A stretch of DNA of 8,241 nt from Bacteroidota bacterium (lineage in GTDB: Bacteria; Bacteroidota; Rhodothermia; Rhodothermales; UBA10348). Each line of letters begins with the position of its first letter. Within the stretch, counting starts at the first letter, position 1. Location: NCBI GenBank assembly GCA_018623785.1, contig JAAZVD010000056.1, positions 1 to 8,241 of the forward strand, written 5' to 3'. The notes below the pieces were generated by a model. That model was not told where the DNA came from and did no database searches. It saw only the letters and a program-made list of their open reading frames with translations. Of this stretch, positions 1 through 5,302 are shown in pieces. The position numbers were made by a program, and so were the translations under genes.

Positions 1-41
1 GTGTTCTCGATATAAAGAGGATGAGCCGGATCAGAATCCAC
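1..41 (-). CDS. Possible start of a truncated downstream gene (MacB-like partner?)
   Basis: A frame opening with GTG at 41-39 overlaps the 3' end of the efflux adaptor gene and stays open to the left edge, encoding MDSDPAHPLYIENT. MacA-type adaptors are usually followed by a MacB-type ABC transporter gene, and those proteins often begin with a short leader and a hydrophobic strand of the form L-I/Y-I-E before the nucleotide-binding domain. The fit is only suggestive: 14 residues carry no diagnostic motif, and no clear ribosome binding site is visible. It could equally be noncoding sequence, with the real start lying beyond the edge. Confidence 0.25.
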   Translation of the reverse strand, partial: MDSDPAHPLYIEN

Positions 42-1332
42 CGCCACGTGAAAAACGGCTACGCATGTCCCCTGATTCCTGGCGAGTGAACGGATTCTGC
101 AATCCCCCTTCCTCTTCGATGACCGAAACACCGGCTATGACCTGCATTCCATCTTCAATGCCGCGGCCGGAGATTTCCGTCTGGGATCCATCTGTGATAC
201 CCGTCCGGGCACGCAGAACGGAAAGATTCCCGTCCTCATCGAGATACCAGAGCATGGCACGATCCGACGCCCCCCCAAAACCCCGACCGGTGCCGGCCGA
301 CGCCCATCCTCCGGCACCTGGGCGTCCAGTTGCCGAAGCGCCGGGAGCACCCGACGGCGCGGCAGAGTCTCCTGCGGCGGCCCGCTGGGCCTGCATGCGC
401 TCGCGCAGCTCAAGCATCATCTGCTCGTTGGGCCGGAATCGGAGAGCTGCATTAGGCACCTTCATCACATCATCCACTGTCTCGATCAGGAATTCGACCG
501 TAGCCGTCATGCCCGGCAAGAGGCGGCCGTCAGTGTTGTCCACCCCGACGACGGCCGTGTAGGTAACGACGTTTTCCTGGATGGCCGACTGCAAACGTAC
601 TTGCTTGACCTCTCCGTAAAAGGTGTCCTCATCATAGGCCTGTACGGTAAAACGCACCGTCTGACCCTCCTTAATCAGGCCAATATCGCTCTCGTCCACG
701 CTGACCAGAATTTCCATGTCGGCCAGATCGTTGGCAATCAGGAACAGCTGCGGCGCATTCAGCGAGGCTGCTACCGTCTGACCCTCATCGACATTGCGCT
801 CCACCACGACTCCCTTGATAGGCGCCGTAATCGTGGCATAATCCAGGTTGCGAAGGGCGCGTTCGAGATTGATCTCGGAGGAGACGATCGTGGCCTTGGC
901 CAGGTCCAGGTTGTATTTGGCCTGATTGTACTCAACCTCGGTGGCAAAATTCTTCTCGTACAGATTCCTGACCCGTTCGAATTCGGTGTGCGCAAAATCC
1001 AGCTGGGCTTGGTTGCGGCTCAGGGTAGCCCGGGCATCCTGCACAGAGCTGACCAGCAGAGTGGTATCAATGCGAGCAATGATCTGACCGCGACGCACCT
1101 CGTCGTTGAAATCGACATAGATGTCGTTGACAATACCCGAAACCTGCGTACCGACCTGAACGGTCGTAACGGCGCTCAGATTACCCGTTGATGCAACGAC
1201 GGATTCGAGATTGCCCCGTTCCACCGTGACAAACCGGTACTCCATGCGTGATCCTGGTTCTGTGCTGTTCAGGAGCCAGAATGCCAAAGCCGCCACGGCC
1301 AGGAGTGATACGATGATGATTGTCTTCTTCAT
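31..1332 (-). CDS. MacA/HlyD-type efflux periplasmic adaptor (membrane fusion protein), 433 aa
   Basis: This is the adaptor that links an inner-membrane ABC or RND pump to an outer-membrane channel. An N-terminal membrane anchor (about residues 4-21) follows the basic MKK start and places the rest in the periplasm. The order is typical of MacA: beta-barrel and lipoyl strands (TVERGNLESVVASTG at 36-50, then VQVGTQVSGIV at 58-68), a coiled-coil hairpin of about 93-163, the second lipoyl half (ITAPIKGVVVERNVDEGQTV at 168-187), a beta barrel (about 204-285 with LLPGMTATVEF) and a membrane-proximal domain (KVPNAALRF onward). An Ala/Gly/Ser-rich stretch of about 318-358 interrupts this last domain, and the C-terminus is Arg/Gly-rich. 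The ATG at 1332 sits directly before the anchor, with no evident Shine-Dalgarno sequence. The gene is last of four in a putative sigma-factor operon, 149 bp after the sensor-like gene. The family is clear. Whether the pump is ABC (MacB) or RND cannot be decided here. Confidence 0.9.
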   Translation of the reverse strand: MKKTIIIVSLLAVAALAFWLLNSTEPGSRMEYRFVTVERGNLESVVASTGNLSAVTTVQVGTQVSGIVNDIYVDFNDEVRRGQIIARIDTTLLVSSVQDARATLSRNQAQLDFAHTEFERVRNLYEKNFATEVEYNQAKYNLDLAKATIVSSEINLERALRNLDYATITAPIKGVVVERNVDEGQTVAASLNAPQLFLIANDLADMEILVSVDESDIGLIKEGQTVRFTVQAYDEDTFYGEVKQVRLQSAIQENVVTYTAVVGVDNTDGRLLPGMTATVEFLIETVDDVMKVPNAALRFRPNEQMMLELRERMQAQRAAAGDSAAPSGAPGASATGRPGAGGWASAGTGRGFGGASDRAMLWYLDEDGNLSVLRARTGITDGSQTEISGRGIEDGMQVIAGVSVIEEEGGLQNPFTRQESGDMRSRFSRGGGF

Positions 1333-1382
1333 GAATGCGTGCGCCGCTTCCCGGCGTCTCTATGGATTCGGTCGCGCAAAAT

Positions 1383-1468
1383 GCGCAGATCACGTGGAAC
1401 GGACATGCAGTCGGTCCCCGCGCTGATCGCGCAGATCAGAGCGGTGTTCGTGCAGATCAGGTAGAACG
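1383..1468. repeat. Three GCAGATCA blocks, two within 19-bp imperfect direct repeats
   Basis: On the plus strand, GCGCAGATCACGTGGAACG (1383-1401) recurs as GTGCAGATCAGGTAGAACG (1450-1468) with 16 of 19 identical bases. A third GCGCAGATCA lies between them at 1429-1438. All three are upstream of the efflux adaptor gene, where they could serve as operators or RNA structure elements. They may also simply reflect local duplication. No protein-binding consensus known to me matches them. Confidence 0.5.
1418..1444. other. Imperfect 11-bp stem-loop upstream of the adaptor gene
   Basis: CCGC (1418-1421) plus CTGATC (1423-1428) pairs with GATCAG (1434-1439) plus GCGG (1441-1444) around a GCGCA loop, with one G/A mismatch in the stem. 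Read on the minus strand it lies 60-odd bases after the sensor-like gene and has no U-tract after it, so it is not a standard intrinsic terminator. It could be an mRNA processing or stability element that lowers expression of the distal gene, or an operator, since one arm contains a GCAGATCA block. Confidence 0.45.
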
Positions 1469-1481
1469 AAATTGTGATGGG

Positions 1482-1958
1482 TCAGGACGTGGACGCGGCA
1501 ACGCTGTCCGCAGGGCTTCCTTTGGGAGTATCCGAACCCACATAGGTCGAGTCCGGGGTGGTATTGTTACGTGTGCTGTCCCGCTGAAGGGACTCCGGCA
1601 TACTGGTGTTTCGGTCCAGATAGGGCCGGATATCCACTTTCTGTTCCTCGTTCAATTCAGGCAGCAGATCAGCCTCGAGGTCCTTCATGAGCTCCGTACG
1701 ATGCCACATATAGTGCCGCCAAAACCGGCTTAGCGTGTCCTGATAGGCCGATGTCAGCGACCGCAGTCGCTGTTCCTGAAGAGAATCCACCGGGTCGATG
1801 TAGCGATCGATATACCCGTAGAGCCCCCCCTGCCGCCGCATTTCCCGCAGCCGCTCCTCACGCTGATTATGGATGGTACTCCATCCGAGTGCCCCGATGG
1901 CGATTCCAATAAGCAGCGTACCTACCAAAATGGCTATGGTCGTTGAATGCAATTTCAT
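1482..1958 (-). CDS. Membrane-anchored periplasmic protein, CnrX/Spy-like (putative envelope or metal sensor), 158 aa
   Basis: The protein has one N-terminal transmembrane segment (about 8-27, rich in Ile, Leu, Gly and Ala) and then a hydrophilic, mostly helical periplasmic part. The motif LPELNEEQKVDIRPYL (99-114) resembles the LTxxQ-type motif of the Spy/CpxP/heavy-metal-resistance superfamily, and the overall size and single anchor match CnrX-type sensors. A cluster H82-Y-M84-W-H86 could bind a metal, which is inference. The last 40 or so residues are Ser/Thr/Asp/Pro-rich and probably disordered. The ATG at 1958 lies 9 bp after the stop of the putative anti-sigma gene, with AGGG at a usable distance, so the two are very likely co-transcribed. 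Similarity is by motif and architecture only, so the family assignment is tentative. The frame continues open past its TGA stop. Confidence 0.65.
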   Translation of the reverse strand: MKLHSTTIAILVGTLLIGIAIGALGWSTIHNQREERLREMRRQGGLYGYIDRYIDPVDSLQEQRLRSLTSAYQDTLSRFWRHYMWHRTELMKDLEADLLPELNEEQKVDIRPYLDRNTSMPESLQRDSTRNNTTPDSTYVGSDTPKGSPADSVAASTS

Positions 1959-1967
1959 GGACGTGCC

Positions 1968-2345
1968 CTAGTCGTGGTGGTCAAATTCGATATCGTAGGC
2001 AGCTGCCACGGTAACCGGTTGAAGCCCCAGCACCATCTCAGCAGGTGTCTGTGGATGGTCATTCTGCCGGGACAGATCAAAATTGTAAACGGCCAGCATC
2101 ATGATAACCATGACACCCAGGGCGAGAACGGGGCGAAACCAGCTGACGAGCTCGCGCTCAAGGAATGTTGCCCGTTGCGCTGCAATGGATGCACGAATGG
2201 CACGCATGACACGCTCAGATGGCATGGACATCATGGACCGGGCCCGCTCGTCGTCAACCATCCGTCGCAAATCATTGACGAGATCAGGAGAAAGACCCTG
2301 ATCGGGCCCTTCCTTGCGTGCAGTTACATCGTTCTTGTAGCTCAT
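1968..2345 (-). CDS. Single-pass membrane protein, putative anti-sigma factor, 125 aa
   Basis: A charged cytoplasmic region of about 68 residues precedes one membrane span (about 69-88, WFRPVLALGVMVIMMLAVY) and a short periplasmic tail ending D-I-E-F-D-H-H-D. The start is the ATG at 2345, which overlaps the sigma factor stop as ATGA and is preceded at 6-nt spacing by a near-perfect Shine-Dalgarno sequence. A longer reading in the same frame has no such support. The 4-bp overlap with an ECF sigma gene, plus cytoplasmic domain and single span, is the usual arrangement of an anti-sigma factor that holds the sigma at the membrane. There is no zinc-binding HxxxCxxC motif, so it is not a ZAS-type anti-sigma. 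A CnrY-like role is inferred from context rather than sequence similarity. The Asp/His tail would face the periplasm and might sense or bind metal. Confidence 0.7.
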   Translation of the reverse strand: MSYKNDVTARKEGPDQGLSPDLVNDLRRMVDDERARSMMSMPSERVMRAIRASIAAQRATFLERELVSWFRPVLALGVMVIMMLAVYNFDLSRQNDHPQTPAEMVLGLQPVTVAAAYDIEFDHHD

Positions 2346-2941
2346 AAAGCACCTCCCGACCGTCGTGATTCGGGTGTTGTTTCGATATGCTTCTTCAGTT
2401 TGTCTACGCCGCGCTTGAGCCGCGAGAGAACCGTTCCGTACGGGATATTCAGGATAAGAGCGGTCTCCTCGGTGCTGCATTCCTCAAGCAGCCGGAGAAT
2501 GACTACGGCACGTTGCCCTTCAGGAAGCTGATCGACCGCCCGTCGCAAATGCACATAGTCCTCTTGTTGGGTCAGGTGGGCGTCCGATGTCTCTTCCGAC
2601 GGCGGCTCCCACGGGTCATCATGTGCCCAGGGCTGCAGCCACCGCATCCGTTTGCGCTTACGCAGCGCGTCCAGGCTCTTATTGATGGCCATGCGGATGA
2701 TGAAGGTTTTGAGGGCAGCGTCCCCCCGAAAGGTGTGCAGCGAGCGATGCAGCTTGATGAACACCTCCTGCACAACGTCATCGATTTCCGGTCCGGCCCC
2801 AAGCATACCAGTTACGGTACGGGACACTTCATCCATATAGCGATCGACGATGCGTCGGAACGCATCGTCGTTGCCCTGCAGCGTAGCAGCTATCAACTGC
2901 TCTTCTGTTGATAATGCGTCCACCTTGGAAACGCTCGCCAT
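2342..2941 (-). CDS. ECF-subfamily RNA polymerase sigma factor, 199 aa
   Basis: The protein directs RNA polymerase to a small regulon, probably including this operon. Region 2 (about 27-98) contains DVVQEVFIKLHRSL (55-68) and TFIIRMAINKSLDALRKRKR (79-98), the core-binding and -10 recognition elements. A charged linker follows. Region 4 (about 133-186) has LPEGQRAVVILRLLEE and the helix-turn-helix IPYGTVLSRLKRGVDKLKKHI, which reads the -35 element. The ATG at 2941 gives a normal ECF length and precedes the usual N-terminal helix. A TTG at 3016 would add 25 residues without ECF character and lacks a ribosome binding site. The ATG is not well served either: GGGAG abuts it directly. Its 3' end carries the ribosome binding site and start codon of the next gene, so translation of the two is likely coupled. 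No C-terminal extra domain is present. Confidence 0.9.
   Translation of the reverse strand: MASVSKVDALSTEEQLIAATLQGNDDAFRRIVDRYMDEVSRTVTGMLGAGPEIDDVVQEVFIKLHRSLHTFRGDAALKTFIIRMAINKSLDALRKRKRMRWLQPWAHDDPWEPPSEETSDAHLTQQEDYVHLRRAVDQLPEGQRAVVILRLLEECSTEETALILNIPYGTVLSRLKRGVDKLKKHIETTPESRRSGGAL
2351..2357 (-). promoter_or_regulatory. Strong Shine-Dalgarno of the putative anti-sigma gene, inside the sigma gene
   Basis: The minus strand reads GGGAGGT, six bases before the ATG at 2345, and lies within the last codons of the sigma factor. It is the strongest ribosome binding site seen in this window and fixes the anti-sigma start. It suggests that efficient production of the inhibitor is tied to that of the sigma factor. 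Confidence 0.8.
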
Positions 2942-3247
2942 CTCCCTACGACTTTCGTTACCGGCGAAAGGCAAAGAATACGTAGGCGGATGCGCTATGG
3001 TCGCGGTCAGTGACAAATCGTTTAAGAGGGGTCCAACTACCCTGTCTGCCAGTTTACAGAGCAGAGCACAGGGTGATTCGCCGTTAAAATTCGTTGTAGT
3101 GGCCGTTAGACGAAATCAAAACGGTTACATTCCGTGGACCGGGGCATCCCATTCAAGGTCGTCGCCCCTTTTTGATGAACAGTTGGGGAAGGACGTTACG
3201 ACCCTCTGCCCCATCCACACCGCCCGTCATTCAACCCGCATACTTCC
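2942..3247. other. Divergent intergenic region between the sigma operon and cysS
   Basis: These 306 bp must hold promoters for both directions, but no convincing -35/-10 pair, Bacteroidota-type TTTG/TAnnTTTG promoter or ECF-type promoter could be recognised by eye on either strand. The part nearest the sigma gene (2942-3016) could be coding if the TTG at 3016 were used, which seems unlikely. A pair of GCCGTTA direct repeats is noted separately. No tRNA, T-box or riboswitch-like fold, and no protein-like small frame, was seen. Confidence 0.6.
3080..3108. repeat. Direct repeat GCCGTTA, two copies 22 bp apart
   Basis: GCCGTTA occurs at 3080-3086 and 3102-3108, and a degenerate ACGGTTA follows at 3121-3127. 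The roughly two-helical-turn spacing in a divergent intergenic region is what a dimeric regulator or an activator site could use. Seven bases is short, and chance is a real alternative. Confidence 0.3.
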
Positions 3248-4747
3248 GTGGCGAAGGAATTCCGGATCTACAACACGCTGACCAACCAGGCCGAGACCCT
3301 GGTGCCCCACAAGAAGGACCACCTCACCTTCTATTCGTGCGGTCCGACGGTCTATTCGTATGCGCACATCGGTAACTTTCGCTCGTTCCTGACGGCTGAC
3401 CTCATCTTGCGCACGGCCGGCGCCATCGGATGGGAGGTGACCTATGCCACCAACATTACCGACGTCGGTCATTTGACCGAAGATGACCTGAGCGATCCTT
3501 CAGGAGAAGATCGCATGGTCAAGGCGCTCCAGTCGAAGGAAGGCGAACAATTCGTCAACATCTGGGACCTGGCGCGGCACTACACCGAAACGCTGGTCGA
3601 AGACTGGCATCGCCTGAACCTGCGCGAACCCACCGTCCGGCCCCGGGCCACCGAGCACATGCGCGAGCAGATTGCCGCCGTGCAGAAGCTCGTCGAAAAC
3701 GGTCACGCCTATGAGACCGACAGGGGCGTCTACTTCTCCGTGACCTCTTTTCCGGAATACGGCAAACTCTCGGGCAACACGCTCGACAATGACCTCGAGC
3801 AGACCGTCCGGGATGTGGTGGTCGACGCGGATAAGCGGGATCCGCGGGACTTTGCGCTGTGGAAGAAGGACGATAAGCACCTCATGCAATGGTTCAGCCC
3901 ATGGGGCTGGGGATTTCCGGGCTGGCATATCGAATGCTCGGTCATGGCCATGAGCTACCTGGGCGAGACCATTGATCTGCATGCCGGCGGCGAGGACTTG
4001 ATTTTCCCCCATCACGAGTGCGAAATCGCGCAGTCCGAGTCGCTGACAGGTAAACCATTTGCCACCGTCTGGGCCCACACCCGCTTCCTGCAGGTCGAGG
4101 GCGAAAAGATGTCCAAGCGGCTGGGAAATTTCTTTACGGTCCGGGACCTGGTAGCGCCGGAGTCTGAGGGGGGTAAAGGAATCGATCCTCTGGCCGTGCG
4201 CATGACGCTACTGTCGGGCCACTACCGCAAGCCCTTCAACTTTACCATGAAGACGCTCAAGGGTAACGTGCGTCACAGCGAACGTCTGTCGGAGGTCATG
4301 GCGCTCGTGGGACACCCGGAAGAAGGAACAGGTGAGTACGATGGCGAGACTGGCGCCGTCCTGCAGGGTATGTACGAGCGCGCACTCGATGCCATGCTCG
4401 ACGACCTGAACACGCCGATGGCCCTGGCCCAGCTTTTCGGCGGGACCAAGATGATCCTGGGTAAGGGAGACGCCCTGGACGAGGAAGCGCGCGCGGCGGC
4501 GCGGCGTTGGCTCTCCGACATGAATGCGCTCCTCGGCGTGGTCTACTACGACGATGCGCCTGCGGCAACCGAGGAGGAGGATCCCCTGGCTGCGCAGGTC
4601 GAACCGCTCCTGGAGGAGCGCGCCGCCGCGCGCGCCGCCGGTAACTGGGACCGCGCCGATGCCATCAGGCAGGAGCTGTCCGCCCTGGGCGTCGAGATCA
4701 AGGATTCAAAGGATGGCACTACCTGGAAACGTACCACACAGATTTGA
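3248..4747 (+). CDS. cysS: Cysteinyl-tRNA synthetase (class I), 499 aa
   Basis: This cytoplasmic enzyme joins L-cysteine to tRNA-Cys using ATP. The class I signatures are present: HIGN at 40-43 (the HIGH motif, a common variant in this enzyme) and KMSKR at 287-291. The zinc site that selects cysteine is complete: C31 in SCGPTVY, C230 in HIECSVMAMS, H255 and E259 in FPHHECEIAQ. HAGGEDLIFPHHE (245-257) is also diagnostic. The DALR-type helical region follows, with DDLNTPMALAQLF (385-397), and the C-terminal segment ends around 480-499. The length is slightly above the usual 460-480 residues. The start is a GTG without a clear Shine-Dalgarno sequence; it is chosen because IYNTLT at residues 7-12 is where members of the family normally begin. 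It is probably co-transcribed with the HhH-GPD gene 9 bp downstream. Confidence 0.97.
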   Translation: MAKEFRIYNTLTNQAETLVPHKKDHLTFYSCGPTVYSYAHIGNFRSFLTADLILRTAGAIGWEVTYATNITDVGHLTEDDLSDPSGEDRMVKALQSKEGEQFVNIWDLARHYTETLVEDWHRLNLREPTVRPRATEHMREQIAAVQKLVENGHAYETDRGVYFSVTSFPEYGKLSGNTLDNDLEQTVRDVVVDADKRDPRDFALWKKDDKHLMQWFSPWGWGFPGWHIECSVMAMSYLGETIDLHAGGEDLIFPHHECEIAQSESLTGKPFATVWAHTRFLQVEGEKMSKRLGNFFTVRDLVAPESEGGKGIDPLAVRMTLLSGHYRKPFNFTMKTLKGNVRHSERLSEVMALVGHPEEGTGEYDGETGAVLQGMYERALDAMLDDLNTPMALAQLFGGTKMILGKGDALDEEARAAARRWLSDMNALLGVVYYDDAPAATEEEDPLAAQVEPLLEERAAARAAGNWDRADAIRQELSALGVEIKDSKDGTTWKRTTQI

Positions 4748-4756
4748 ACCAACGAT

Positions 4757-5278
4757 ATGGGATACCCGACAACGCTACTGGACTACGGAGATCTTGACGG
4801 CGGCTTGGTTCGCATGATGGAGCGCTTCAGAGAGGAAGGCACCATGACCGGCGAACCCGAGGCAGACCAGTTCCTGATGGAGGATGCCAATGCCGCTTTA
4901 CTAGGTATGCTCTACGATCAGCGGGTGCGTGCCGAATACGCCTTTACCGGTCCCATTCGCCTGAAAGAGCGCCTTGGGCACCTGGATATGGCCAAACTGG
5001 CTGCCATGGATCTGGATATGCTCCGGGAGCAGTTTGCCGAGAAACCGGCTGTCCATCGATTTACCAATGTGATGGCGGACCGCACGCATCAGATTGCAGG
5101 GATCCTGGTCGAGGAATACGAAGGCAACGCGGCCACCATGTGGAACGACGGCTGTGACTTCTCGACCATCCAGAAACGGCTCATGAAGCTGCCTGGCTTC
5201 GGGAAGATGAAAGCCCTGAAGATGCGATACGTCCTGCACTACTTCGGATACCGGGACTTCTCCGGGGATGCTGGCTGA
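4757..5278 (+). CDS. Short HhH-GPD-fold protein (uncharacterised base-excision-repair-like family), 173 aa
   Basis: The protein resembles the small, uncharacterised HhH-GPD family best known to me from actinobacteria. Shared landmarks are ALLGMLYDQRV (47-57), AFTGPIRLKERLG (62-74), AMDLDMLREQF (83-93), KPAVHRF (96-102), LVEEYEGNAATMW (117-129) and the helix-hairpin-helix LPGFGKMKALK (145-155), which would contact the DNA backbone. HhH-GPD enzymes such as endonuclease III use a Lys in the hairpin and an Asp about 18 residues later. Here K152 is one place off the lysine position and no Asp sits in the expected loop; D167 and D171 are the nearest. The C-terminus stops soon after the hairpin, shorter than I recall for homologues. 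Glycosylase activity is therefore doubtful and the role unknown. No ribosome binding site is evident; the ATG follows cysS closely, so operon transcription is likely. Confidence 0.8.
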   Translation: MGYPTTLLDYGDLDGGLVRMMERFREEGTMTGEPEADQFLMEDANAALLGMLYDQRVRAEYAFTGPIRLKERLGHLDMAKLAAMDLDMLREQFAEKPAVHRFTNVMADRTHQIAGILVEEYEGNAATMWNDGCDFSTIQKRLMKLPGFGKMKALKMRYVLHYFGYRDFSGDAG

Positions 5279-5302
5279 GCAGGTCCTTGGCCTCTGCTCA
5301 GC
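5274..5302. terminator. Shared inverted repeat between convergent genes (possible bidirectional terminator)
   Basis: GCTGAGCAG (5274-5282) and CTGCTCAGC (5294-5302) form a perfect 9-bp stem with an 11-nt loop. The stem includes the TGA of the plus-strand HhH-GPD gene (5276-5278) and, on the other arm, the TGA of the minus-strand trkH (5300-5298). Neither side is followed by a T-run, so it is not a canonical intrinsic terminator. It may still end or stabilise both transcripts. Confidence 0.6.

Larger units (their letters stand above)
1333..1481 (-). other. Gap between sensor-like and adaptor genes, open in the frame of the upstream gene
   Basis: The 149 bp hold no recognised gene but are not featureless. 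In the frame of the upstream 158-aa gene, the codons after its TGA (1484-1482) stay open for 50 sense codons to a TGA at 1331-1329, which overlaps the adaptor's ATG as ATGA. An ATG within this frame at 1406-1404 would give a 25-residue basic peptide, MSVPRDLRILRDRI and onward. About three quarters of third positions in the frame are G or C, which is coding-like, but second-position GC exceeds first-position GC, which is not. It may be a leader peptide, a former extension of the upstream gene, or chance. No promoter was recognised. Confidence 0.35.

Noticed and set aside
601..1191. 196-codon plus-strand frame antisense to the efflux adaptor
   Set aside because: The minus strand has a complete membrane-fusion protein with all domains; the mirror frame shows no recognisable domain or ribosome binding site.
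1374..1386. GCGCA-AAA-TGCGC small hairpin before the adaptor gene
   Set aside because: A 5-bp stem with a 3-nt loop is too weak to assign a function; the larger stem at 1418-1444 is more credible.
2346..2480. 45-residue N-terminal extension of the putative anti-sigma protein
   Set aside because: It would overlap the sigma gene deeply, whereas the ATG at 2345 has a strong Shine-Dalgarno and a classic 4-bp overlap.
1947..2531. 194-codon plus-strand frame across the anti-sigma and sigma genes
   Set aside because: It overlaps two well-supported minus-strand genes and its translation is His/Arg/Cys-rich without domain character.
2942..3016. 25-residue N-terminal extension of the sigma factor from a TTG start
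   Set aside because: No ribosome binding site precedes the TTG and the extra residues have no ECF sigma counterpart; the ATG at 2941 gives a normal length.
3041..3072. CCTGT...ACAGG inverted repeat in the divergent intergenic region
   Set aside because: Only 5 bp arms far apart; easily due to chance.
3248..4747. HIGN in place of HIGH in cysteinyl-tRNA synthetase as a possible defect
   Set aside because: The last position of this motif varies commonly in this enzyme family, and the KMSKR and zinc ligands are intact.
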